Below are positions 26,231 to 34,333 of a DNA stretch of 64,000 nt, piece by piece; position 1 is the stretch's first letter; each line of letters opens with the position of its first letter. The stretch is from Physcocola sp002396385 (GTDB lineage Bacteria > Bacteroidota > Bacteroidia > Bacteroidales > Paludibacteraceae), in NCBI GenBank assembly GCA_946535435.1, contig CAMNDM010000003.1, forward strand, positions 1 to 64,000, read 5' to 3'. Position numbers and translations under genes: made by a program. The notes under the pieces were generated by a model, which saw only the letters and a program-made list of their open reading frames with translations, did not search any database and had not been told where the DNA came from.

Positions 26231-27142
26231 ATGAAAAAAATTCTCTTCTTAATTATAGCTTTTATTGGCGTCTTTTTTTCGTGTTCTTTGGTTTTTGGAC
26301 GCGATGCTGTTCGTATTGATCTTTACTCAAAGAAAGTCATAAGACACCAAAGCGCTTCTTCTTACGGTGATTATTTGGTTGTAGTTACAGACTCTGTAGC
26401 CAAGTTACAACTGTATAACCTAAAAACGAAAAAAAGTGCTTGCGTTATTCAACACAAACCTTATAAAGATCCCAAAAAGGGAAATTTTGTCTATCATTCC
26501 AACAATTGTTCTTTTGGGAAAAAAAAATATGCTAATGATGATTTTTTTCCTCTATTATATGTTTCTCATCGCGAGAACTTTGAAAATAGGGGTGTTCTTC
26601 AAGTTTTCAGAATTATACCTTATCATGTGAAAAATAAAGATGAGTTTGATTCAATTTCTGTTTCTTTGGTTCAAACAATTTTTTATCCTGTAGCGAGTGA
26701 CAAAAATTCACTAGGTAGTCCGTGGACTATTATTTCAGAAGATGGAGACAAAATGTATACTTATTCTAGAAATAATAGGAGAAAGGCAAAGAATCATGGG
26801 GCTTGTAAAATTTCAGAATTTCAAATACCGGAAGTAGGGGATAGTGTTGTTTTCTTATCAGAAAATGATATCAAAACTTCCTTCAATGCCAGGTTTATTG
26901 CGTTTAATGCACAAGGTGGATGTACTCATAACGGTAAGTTATATATTCTTCAGGGGGTGCCGGGTAAATCGGAAGTATTGCTAAGAATTGTTGATTTACA
27001 GAAAAAAAAGTTGCTCAAGTCTGTAGATTTGGAAGAACTGGGATTGAATGAAGAACCTGAGGGGTGTTTTATCTATGATGGGAATTTAATGTTTTCTACC
27101 AATAGTCGTAATACTTATAAAATTAATATAAAATTAGACTGA
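26231..27142 (+). CDS. Exported protein of unknown function, possibly beta-propeller
   Basis: A 303-residue protein from ATG 26231 (an in-frame upstream start at 26186 lies inside licD). The leader KKILFLIIAFIGVFFSCS is a signal peptide, perhaps with a weak lipobox ending FFSC. The body has repeated short beta-strand patterns such as GGCTHNGKLYILQG and NEEPEGCFIYDGNLMFST, suggesting a propeller. I do not recognise a family or active site. It sits between licD and the fused cytidylyltransferase, so it may act on the finished polymer outside the cell. Confidence 0.6.
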   Translation: MKKILFLIIAFIGVFFSCSLVFGRDAVRIDLYSKKVIRHQSASSYGDYLVVVTDSVAKLQLYNLKTKKSACVIQHKPYKDPKKGNFVYHSNNCSFGKKKYANDDFFPLLYVSHRENFENRGVLQVFRIIPYHVKNKDEFDSISVSLVQTIFYPVASDKNSLGSPWTIISEDGDKMYTYSRNNRRKAKNHGACKISEFQIPEVGDSVVFLSENDIKTSFNARFIAFNAQGGCTHNGKLYILQGVPGKSEVLLRIVDLQKKKLLKSVDLEELGLNEEPEGCFIYDGNLMFSTNSRNTYKINIKLD

Positions 27143-28488
27143 TGAAGACTGTTATAACATATGGCACATACGATTTGTTGCATCAGGGACATATTAATCT
27201 TCTGAAAAGGGCGAAAGCTTTAGGAGATTACTTAATTGTGGGTGTTACAAACGATAATTTCGATCGTGAAAGAGGCAAACTGAATGTTCGTAATAATGTT
27301 CTCGAAAGAGTGGAATCTGTTAAGGCTACAGGTCTCGCCGACAAAATTATAATAGAAGATTATGTTGGGCAGAAAATTGACGATGTCCAAAAATATGGCG
27401 TTGATATTTTTGCAATCGGTTCTGATTGGCAAGGAAAATTCGATTATTTGAACGAATTTTGTCAGGTTGTTTATTTGCCACGTACCGAGGGCATTTCTTC
27501 TACTATGTTAAGGGAAGAAAGTCAAGCAACTGTTCGCGTTGGTGTTGTTGGTTGTGGTCGCATAGCACCTCGTTTTGTTGCGGAGTCGCAATGTGTGAGT
27601 GGTGTGTCAATTGCAGGTGTATTCGATGTCTCAGAAAGTATAGCTGCTAATTTTGTTGCCAATAACTGTGTCCCTAAGGCATACGATTCTTTCGACGCTC
27701 TTTTAAGCGATGTTGATGCTGTTTATGTGGCTACTCCGCATTTGTCGCATTATGGGTTGGCGAAGGCTGCACTGTTGGCAGGCAAACATGTTCTCTGTGA
27801 AACACCAATGGTTTTAAACGAGAACGAGGCAAAAGACTTGTTTGAACTTGCAGAACAAAAGTCTCTTATACTAATGGAGGCTAACAAGACTGCTCATTGC
27901 CCTGCATTCAACCATTTAGTGGCAATGATAAAAAGTGGAGTCATTGGTGAAGTTGTCGATATAGAGGCTTCTCTCTCTAAAGTTTGGGGGGATAAAACGC
28001 TTCGCGAATTTGATCCCGAACAAGCAGGAGGGTCTTTGTTCGAATTAGGTTCTTATCCATTGTTGCCTATTTTAAAATTATTAGGTGTCGATTATAAAAA
28101 TCTCAATCTATATTCTCGTATTGAGAATGGTATCGATGTATACACTAAAGGGGTGTTCCGATACGACAAGGCTGTTTGCTCTTTTAAGGTTGGCTTGGGG
28201 GTGAAAACCGAAGGCAACTTGGTCGTTTCTGGTACTAAAGGTTATGCTTTGGTGCCATCGCCTTGGTGGAAAACAGACTTCTTTGAACTTTGTTATGAAG
28301 ATCAAAACGAAAATAAAAAGTTCTTCTACAAATGGGATGGAGCTGGCTTGCGTTATGAAATTCAAGAATTTATTTCTTGTATAATAAACAACAGACTTTC
28401 AACGGCAAGGTTACGCCGTCGTGAAAGTGTCTGCATGGCTTCTATTATGCAGCAATTTTCAGAAAGAAAAAACTTTTTCGAATTATGA
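27142..28488 (+). CDS. Fusion: TagD-like cytidylyltransferase and Gfo/Idh/MocA oxidoreductase
   Basis: A 448-residue two-domain protein. Residues 1-130 are a complete cytidylyltransferase (GTYDLLHQGHINLL with HxGH, GISSTMLREE at the end). Residues from about 132 are an oxidoreductase with VGVVGCGRIAPRF as NAD-binding loop. The motif usually read as EKP is ETP here (VLCETPM), so the usual catalytic lysine is missing. The fusion suggests that oxidation or reduction of a sugar or polyol-phosphate is coupled to CDP activation. The ATG overlaps the previous stop (TGATG). Confidence 0.85.
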   Translation: MKTVITYGTYDLLHQGHINLLKRAKALGDYLIVGVTNDNFDRERGKLNVRNNVLERVESVKATGLADKIIIEDYVGQKIDDVQKYGVDIFAIGSDWQGKFDYLNEFCQVVYLPRTEGISSTMLREESQATVRVGVVGCGRIAPRFVAESQCVSGVSIAGVFDVSESIAANFVANNCVPKAYDSFDALLSDVDAVYVATPHLSHYGLAKAALLAGKHVLCETPMVLNENEAKDLFELAEQKSLILMEANKTAHCPAFNHLVAMIKSGVIGEVVDIEASLSKVWGDKTLREFDPEQAGGSLFELGSYPLLPILKLLGVDYKNLNLYSRIENGIDVYTKGVFRYDKAVCSFKVGLGVKTEGNLVVSGTKGYALVPSPWWKTDFFELCYEDQNENKKFFYKWDGAGLRYEIQEFISCIINNRLSTARLRRRESVCMASIMQQFSERKNFFEL

Positions 28489-29204
28489 AACACGCTTTAG
28501 TTACTGGTGCCACTAAAGGTATTGGATTTGCCGTTGCAAAAATGCTTTTGCAAGAGGGCTTCTTTGTGACAATTACTTATTCAAAAGACGCTTCTTCTGC
28601 TGAGTTTGCAAGTGATGCTTTGAAACAGTTTTCTAATAATTTCGAAATCGTAAAGGCTAGTCAGGCTGATAAAGCCGATATGCAGTTTTTGGTTTCTCGG
28701 TTGAAGGAATACGGTCATCTCGACTGCTTGGTGTGCAACGCTGGCACTACTCTTCGTAAAGATTTGCAAGAAATGACAGATGAGGAGTGGACTAATGTAA
28801 TGGATGTGAATGTAAACAGCAATGTGTTCCTTATTCGCGATTTGTTCAGTGTAATACCTGCTAATTCCCGTATTATCTTTATAGGCTCTCTTATGGGCGT
28901 TCATCCGCATGGCACTTCATTGGCTTATGGTGTCACTAAGTCTGCTGTTCATGCTTTAGCAAAAAATTTGGTTAAGTTTTTTGAAAATACAGGGACAACT
29001 GTTAACGCTATTGCTCCTGGATTTGTTGAAACTGAATGGCAAAAGACGAAACCTCAAGAAATAAGAAACAATATATATAATAAAACTGCTATTAAGCGCT
29101 TTGCCACAGTTGAAGAAATTGCCGATGCTGTTAAGTTCTGTCTTAACAATGCGTTTGTTAATGGCAGCATCATTGAGGTTAGTGGTGGTTATAGTTTTAA
29201 ATAG
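28485..29204 (+). CDS. Short-chain dehydrogenase/reductase
   Basis: A 239-residue classical SDR. VTGATKGIGFAVAK binds the cofactor, VCNAGTT is the NAG motif, and AYGVTKSA carries Tyr-x-x-x-Lys. It overlaps the fused gene by ATGA. A polyol- or keto-sugar reductase serving the CDP-polyol pathway is likely. A FabG-like role is less likely in this place. Confidence 0.85.
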   Translation: MKHALVTGATKGIGFAVAKMLLQEGFFVTITYSKDASSAEFASDALKQFSNNFEIVKASQADKADMQFLVSRLKEYGHLDCLVCNAGTTLRKDLQEMTDEEWTNVMDVNVNSNVFLIRDLFSVIPANSRIIFIGSLMGVHPHGTSLAYGVTKSAVHALAKNLVKFFENTGTTVNAIAPGFVETEWQKTKPQEIRNNIYNKTAIKRFATVEEIADAVKFCLNNAFVNGSIIEVSGGYSFK

Positions 29205-29213
29205 TTTTTGAAG

Positions 29214-30368
29214 ATGAAGAATCTCAAACTAAAGCTTCTTTTGGAGAATACAATTCTTCCTGCCATTTCAAAATTTAATGCCAGGAAGAAACATGACCAG
29301 CAAAAAGTACTTTTTTATATAAATTCCGATCTTCGAGAAAGTAATAAAGTCTTACTCGACTATATGTTGGAACATGGTTTCAATAAAAAGTATGAGATGG
29401 TAGTCGCCTGTCGCGATTATGGAAAATACGTGGAGAATAAAGTCGAAAATGTCCGTTTTATTAGTTGTAATAAAGCGACTTTCGAATTTTTCAGTTCTGG
29501 CAAGGTGTTCTATTCCGTTGGCCGAATCCCGTTTTTCCCTGCGAAAGACCAGGTAGTTATGCAGATGTGGCATGGTGTTCCTCTGAAGAATGCGGACGAG
29601 GGATTGAAAAAGACCCATACATTCCAACACCAATACTACACTTGGCTGTTGTCTCCTTCCGAACATCTCAAACCTGTTTTTTCGAAATGGCTATCCGTGC
29701 CGGAGGAACGTATTTATGTTGGTGGATATCCGCGTTGTGATTATCTGTTCTGCAAGGAAAAGAAATATGATTTTGGAGAATACAATAAACTGATACTCTG
29801 GGCACCTACTTTCCGAAAGTCGGCTACGCGTGGGTATAGTGACGTTGACATGAAGGATCGTATTATTCCTATTCTTTCTGCTGATAAGTTCAAAGATGTG
29901 AACGAGTATTTGCGGAATTTAGGGGTTAAGGTGATTGTTAAATTGCATCCCGCCCAAGACCTTTCCAATTATAACCTTGTTGATTTGGACCATTTCATAC
30001 TTTTGAGTCATTCCGAGTTTATGGCAAAAAAAATGGATTTATATTATTTAGCTTCTCAAACAGATGCTCTGATAACCGATTATTCGTCCATTTATTTTGA
30101 CTATATGTTGATCGATAGACCAATAGGTTTTACTATTGATGATATGGAAGAGTATAAGGCTAATCGTGGTTTTTCGCTTGACCCTGATGTTTATATGCCA
30201 GGTTCGAAAATGGCAACTTATGACGATTTGTTGAAATTCTTTAAGAACGTGTCCGATGGTGCTGATTCTTATGCTGAAGAGCGGAGAACGGTTAATAAGT
30301 TGGTAAACCAGTATCGTGAAGGTGGCTATTGCAAACGTATTCTGGATTTTTGTGGCGTGACGTTGTAA
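29214..30368 (+). CDS. CDP-glycerol glycerophosphotransferase family protein 2
   Basis: A 384-residue relative of the protein at 20354-21535. VVMQMWHGVPLKNAD holds the family His and ITDYSSIYFDYMLIDRP the C-terminal signature. ATG 29214 is preferred to the TTG at 29208. Two such enzymes in one locus suggest two different polyol-phosphate transfers, or a primer plus a polymerase as in TagB/TagF. Confidence 0.85.
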   Translation: MKNLKLKLLLENTILPAISKFNARKKHDQQKVLFYINSDLRESNKVLLDYMLEHGFNKKYEMVVACRDYGKYVENKVENVRFISCNKATFEFFSSGKVFYSVGRIPFFPAKDQVVMQMWHGVPLKNADEGLKKTHTFQHQYYTWLLSPSEHLKPVFSKWLSVPEERIYVGGYPRCDYLFCKEKKYDFGEYNKLILWAPTFRKSATRGYSDVDMKDRIIPILSADKFKDVNEYLRNLGVKVIVKLHPAQDLSNYNLVDLDHFILLSHSEFMAKKMDLYYLASQTDALITDYSSIYFDYMLIDRPIGFTIDDMEEYKANRGFSLDPDVYMPGSKMATYDDLLKFFKNVSDGADSYAEERRTVNKLVNQYREGGYCKRILDFCGVTL

Positions 30369-30374
30369 ATAGGT

Positions 30375-31136
30375 ATGCGTATTGTTGGCTCGCTAGAAAT
30401 ACTGTTTATACGTTTTTTGGGGGTATTACTTGTACTCCTAGTTCTGGGATGTGACCGTGACTTACAGGGAGACCCTGATCCTGTGGTGATGAGTAAATTG
30501 ATAGCTCATCAGGGATACTGGTTGTATGGCGATTGTCCTAAAAATTCGATTGAAGCATTTAAGAAGTCTTACGATAAAGGATTATATGCATTTGAGTTAG
30601 ATGTGCGACAAACCAAGGATGGGATCTTAGTCGTATGCCACGATAAAAATTTCTTTAAACGTGTGATATCGGAATCTAACTATAAGGATTTAGAGCGGCA
30701 TAAGCTGGAAAATGGTGAGAAATTACCTAAATTGAAGGATGTTTTCGAAAATTTTGTCTCTCAAAATGCCAAGGTTAGGATATGTCTGCATGTAAAGTCT
30801 TGTAAGTTGGATGATCTGTGGAATCTGATAGAACTGTGTGATGTGAAAGATAAGGTGATGATTATTGGGTCTTTGTCAACTTGTCTCTTCTTCGCAAAAA
30901 AAGGAATTTCAGAACAGTGTTTTTCTATGGATTATATATCAGCTGAACAATGCGCGTTGAAAGGTTTAGGTGGTTTGTGTCTGCAACCTTCCAAATACAA
31001 ATGGGGTACCAAGGACTCTTTATTGGCGTTAAGTAGGTTGCCCATTGTTTGGACGATTGACAATGAAAAAACAATAAGGCAATTTGTTGAAAGTGGATGT
31101 TTCGTGATTACGAATACCCCTTATGTGGAAAAATGA
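30375..31136 (+). CDS. Glycerophosphodiester phosphodiesterase-like lipoprotein
   Basis: A 253-residue protein. The leader ends in LLVLGC (lipidated Cys26), so it is anchored in a membrane outside the cytoplasm. The GDPD motifs are IAHQGYW (His45, usually AHRG), NSIEAF, FELDVRQTKDG (Glu74, Asp76) and VVCHD (His89). The Arg after the first His is replaced by Gln. GDPD enzymes cleave glycerophosphodiesters. Inside a polyol-phosphate locus the likely substrate is the polymer or its biosynthetic by-products. Inference from context. Confidence 0.8.
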   Translation: MRIVGSLEILFIRFLGVLLVLLVLGCDRDLQGDPDPVVMSKLIAHQGYWLYGDCPKNSIEAFKKSYDKGLYAFELDVRQTKDGILVVCHDKNFFKRVISESNYKDLERHKLENGEKLPKLKDVFENFVSQNAKVRICLHVKSCKLDDLWNLIELCDVKDKVMIIGSLSTCLFFAKKGISEQCFSMDYISAEQCALKGLGGLCLQPSKYKWGTKDSLLALSRLPIVWTIDNEKTIRQFVESGCFVITNTPYVEK

Positions 31137-31178
31137 TCTATTTTTGGAATATATACTGTGACAAAAAAACAAAATAAT

Positions 31179-31955
31179 ATGAAAGATAAATATTCAACAC
31201 TTTATTTCTACAAATCTCTTCCTAAATGGAAACGGATGAAAGATCCTTTTACAACTCGAATCTTTTACAGGCCTGTTTCTTTCTTTTTTGCAAGTTTATG
31301 TGCAAAGACGGGTATATCTGCAAATACAGTTTCTTATTTTTCTGCTGTTGTTGCTGTCTTTGCCTTTATTTTGTTCCTTCCGCAAAACCATTTATTACAC
31401 ATTGTTGGGGCGGTTTTATGCAATGTTTGGCTGGTCTTAGATTGTGTTGATGGAAATTTGGCTCGTTGCGTGAAGAAACAACCGTTCGGTACTTTTGCTG
31501 ATAGTATGAGCAGTTATATGTTGGTAGGCACTATCTCTTTGGCTATGGGTTATGCTGTCTATTATGAGGGAGGTTCTGTAATTCAACCAGGCAATGCGTT
31601 GATTATCCTGCTTGGCGGGGCGGCTTCTATCTCCGATACGATGATGAGGTTGATTTATCAAAAATACAAGTCGACCGAACGAGATTTGGCCGACCAAAAG
31701 GTTTTAGAGGTGGAACACGATGTCCGTTTGGATAATAACGAGGTGAATAATTGGAGGGTCAGGCTGGAGTCTGATTTCGGCATTGGTGGTATCTTGCCTT
31801 TGTTGATATTGTTGGGGACAATCTTCCATGCGCTTGATTTGGTGATTTTTTACAATTTGGCATATTATGGTGGGTCTTTTTTGGTAATAACGGCCTCTTT
31901 AGTTCGGAAGGCCATCCGCCTTTCGAAAAAGTATCAAGATAATATGCCTCAGTAA
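31179..31955 (+). CDS. CDP-alcohol phosphatidyltransferase family membrane protein
   Basis: A 258-residue membrane protein with about six spans. The family motif starts at Asp88: DCVDGNLARC, then Gly104 and Asp108 in FGTFADSMSSY. The fourth Asp, expected at position 112, is Ser. That residue is the proposed general base, so catalysis may differ. The family moves a phospho-alcohol from a CDP-alcohol to another alcohol in the membrane. ATG 31179 is chosen over GTG 31158. Confidence 0.8.
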   Translation: MKDKYSTLYFYKSLPKWKRMKDPFTTRIFYRPVSFFFASLCAKTGISANTVSYFSAVVAVFAFILFLPQNHLLHIVGAVLCNVWLVLDCVDGNLARCVKKQPFGTFADSMSSYMLVGTISLAMGYAVYYEGGSVIQPGNALIILLGGAASISDTMMRLIYQKYKSTERDLADQKVLEVEHDVRLDNNEVNNWRVRLESDFGIGGILPLLILLGTIFHALDLVIFYNLAYYGGSFLVITASLVRKAIRLSKKYQDNMPQ

Positions 31956-32010
31956 TATTATTATATAGTTCTTAATTATTGTATTTGTGGCTGATTGTGT
32001 TTTAGGTGAA

Positions 32011-33144
32011 ATGAAAAAGATTATTCATATATCCCAAGCTGGGGCAGGTGGCGTTCCTGCGTATTTGTCTCTTTTTGTGGGTGAAATGGACCAATCCCGT
32101 TTTTCAAACTTACTTATCTGCTCTGGTGGTTATAAAGAAGAATGGTTCTCTGGATCGAACATGGCTATTGAGAAAGTAGACATGTGTCGTGAAATTAATC
32201 TTTCAAAAGACTTTAAGGCGATTAAAGAGATTAGAGCAATCCTTAAAAGAGAAAATCCAGATATTGTTTACTGCAATAGTAGTAAGGCTGGTGCTCTTGG
32301 TAGAATAGCTGCTATGGGTTTAGGTCTTAATGTCGTCTATAATGCACATGGCTGGGCTTTCAATATGAAGACATCCTTTTTATATAGGCTTGTCTATATC
32401 ATTATTGAAAGTGTTTTGGCATTTTTTTGCGATAAAATTATCTGTATCTCAAAATACGAGAAACAGTCTGCTTTAGCGAAATTCGTTGGAACTAATCGCA
32501 AAGATGTCGTTATCTACAATGGTATTGAAATCGAACGGGTTGAGTCGGCAAAAAAGAATCCTCGTTTCAAAAAGACCGATTTCGGTATACCTGAAGATGA
32601 TTTTGTTGTTGGAATGATTGGTCGAATGTCGAAGCAAAAAGCTCCTGACGATTTTGTCAGAATGGCTGCTGAAATACATTCTAAAATGCCGAATACCCAT
32701 TTCTTTATTATTGGTAATGGTAAAGAACAGGAGGCTGTCGAAGAGCTAATTAAGTCTCTCGGGTTAAAAGGTTGCTTTCACTTGACCGGATGGGTAGAAA
32801 ATAAGTACGATTATTTGGCTCTTTTCGATGTGGGAGTGTTACTTTCTCGTTGGGAAGGCTTTGGTTTGGCTATTGCCGAATATATGGCAGCAGGTATTCC
32901 GTCGGTTGTAACGAATGTTGATGCTATCCCAGAACTGGTTACGGATGGGGAGAACGGACTTCTTGTAGGAGTCGGAGACTATGTTGATGCTGCAGAAAAG
33001 GTAACATTCCTATTAAATAATAAGGAAGCTTATAATATAATGTCTTGTAAAGCCGTTCAAAGAGTAAAGGCTGATTTTTCTGCAGATCGTATGACTAAGG
33101 AGACTCTTGCTCTTTTCAATTCGCTTATTGATAAAAAGAGATAG
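32011..33144 (+). CDS. Family 4 glycosyltransferase
   Basis: A 377-residue GT-B enzyme. The N-terminus IIHISQAGAGGVPAYL binds the acceptor side, VVGMIGRMSKQKAPDDF begins the donor domain, and RWEGFGLAIAEYMAAG is a canonical E-x7-E. It resembles the first-sugar and chain-elongation transferases of capsule loci. ATG 32011 is used; an in-frame GTG lies at 31987. Confidence 0.88.
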   Translation: MKKIIHISQAGAGGVPAYLSLFVGEMDQSRFSNLLICSGGYKEEWFSGSNMAIEKVDMCREINLSKDFKAIKEIRAILKRENPDIVYCNSSKAGALGRIAAMGLGLNVVYNAHGWAFNMKTSFLYRLVYIIIESVLAFFCDKIICISKYEKQSALAKFVGTNRKDVVIYNGIEIERVESAKKNPRFKKTDFGIPEDDFVVGMIGRMSKQKAPDDFVRMAAEIHSKMPNTHFFIIGNGKEQEAVEELIKSLGLKGCFHLTGWVENKYDYLALFDVGVLLSRWEGFGLAIAEYMAAGIPSVVTNVDAIPELVTDGENGLLVGVGDYVDAAEKVTFLLNNKEAYNIMSCKAVQRVKADFSADRMTKETLALFNSLIDKKR

Positions 33145-33228
33145 TCTTACGGTTTGCCGATTAAGTAAAACTCATTGTGAATGAATGTGTTTTGTTTGTA
33201 GTGTGTTTTAAGTAAAACAGGAATTTTT

Positions 33229-34275
33229 ATGAATTATATCATTACTGGGGGTTCTGGGTTTATTGGTACACATTTGGCAAATCTGTTGTCTGAAACTCAT
33301 CCTGATGCTAAGATATGGAGTTTAGATATTGTTGATCCTTCTAAATTAGAAGGAATGAGTGAACAGCAGTTACAGGAATACACCACTATTAAGCAGTGGA
33401 AATCTCCTGTGGTTGATGGTGAAACTCGTAAGGCGACTTTTGTTTATTGCGATGTTCGTAAACCTATTGAGAATCTCCCTTTTACTCCTTCTCCTGATGA
33501 TGTGATTTTCAATTTCGCTGCTGTTCATCGTACGCCAGGACACCCCGATTTGTCATATTTTGAAACAAATATTCGTGGGGCTGAAAATGTTACAGCTTTT
33601 GCTGAAAAATATGGCATTAAGAAGATGGTGTTCACCAGTTCTATAGCACCTTACGGAGCTGCAGAAGAATTGAAAACAGAAAATACTCTTCCTACTCCTA
33701 ATACTCCTTACGGTATTTCAAAATTGGTGGCTGAAAAAATACACCAAATGTGGCATGCTAAAGATGCTGTGAATAGACAACTGACAATAGTCCGACCTGG
33801 CGTTGTTTATGGTAAAGGTGAGAATGGAAACTTTACACGTTTGTATTGGGGTATAAGAAAACATACTTTTGCTTATCCCGGTCGTAGAGACACGATTAAG
33901 GCGTGTGTATATGTAAAGGAATTAGTAAGGTTTATTTTGTGGAATGTAGATAAACCAACTCCACATAACGAAATCTACAATTGTACTTTCGAACCTGCGT
34001 TTACTATTGAGCAGATTGTAAATGCTATGAAAGAGCAGACAGGACTTAAGCAGTTTGTTCCATACATTCCTAATAGCTTGATTATGCCTGCTGCCGCTCT
34101 TGCAAAATGTTTGGGCAGTCCTATGGGAATTTGTCCTGCACGCGTTAGGAAACTTCAGATTTCTACCAATATCTGTGGTAAGAAAATGGCTGATTCGGGT
34201 TATCAGTTGAAGTATTCTTTTGATGAGTCTCTAAAAGATTGGTTCCAAGATAATAAAAATCAATTTTTGAAATAA
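33229..34275 (+). CDS. NAD-dependent epimerase/dehydratase, last gene of the AT-rich block
   Basis: A 348-residue extended SDR: ITGGSGFIGTHLAN at the N-terminus, FTSSIAPYG and TPYGISKLVAEK with the YxxxK pair. It acts on an NDP-sugar, but epimerase, dehydratase or reductase activity cannot be told apart. It is separated from the GT4 by 84 nt with no clear promoter and is followed by a terminator. Confidence 0.85.
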   Translation: MNYIITGGSGFIGTHLANLLSETHPDAKIWSLDIVDPSKLEGMSEQQLQEYTTIKQWKSPVVDGETRKATFVYCDVRKPIENLPFTPSPDDVIFNFAAVHRTPGHPDLSYFETNIRGAENVTAFAEKYGIKKMVFTSSIAPYGAAEELKTENTLPTPNTPYGISKLVAEKIHQMWHAKDAVNRQLTIVRPGVVYGKGENGNFTRLYWGIRKHTFAYPGRRDTIKACVYVKELVRFILWNVDKPTPHNEIYNCTFEPAFTIEQIVNAMKEQTGLKQFVPYIPNSLIMPAAALAKCLGSPMGICPARVRKLQISTNICGKKMADSGYQLKYSFDESLKDWFQDNKNQFLK

Positions 34276-34288
34276 GATATTTAATGTA

Positions 34289-34320
34289 AAGAACAGAGAT
34301 TACTACTCTGTTCTTTTTTT
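34289..34320 (+). terminator. Terminator ending the main capsule transcript
   Basis: A 10 bp perfect stem (34289-34298 with 34306-34315), a 7 nt loop and a T run to 34320. UpxY-modified polymerase may read through it into glf, which starts 14 nt later and has no obvious promoter of its own. Confidence 0.85.
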
Positions 34321-34333
34321 GTTGGTTCTCTTT

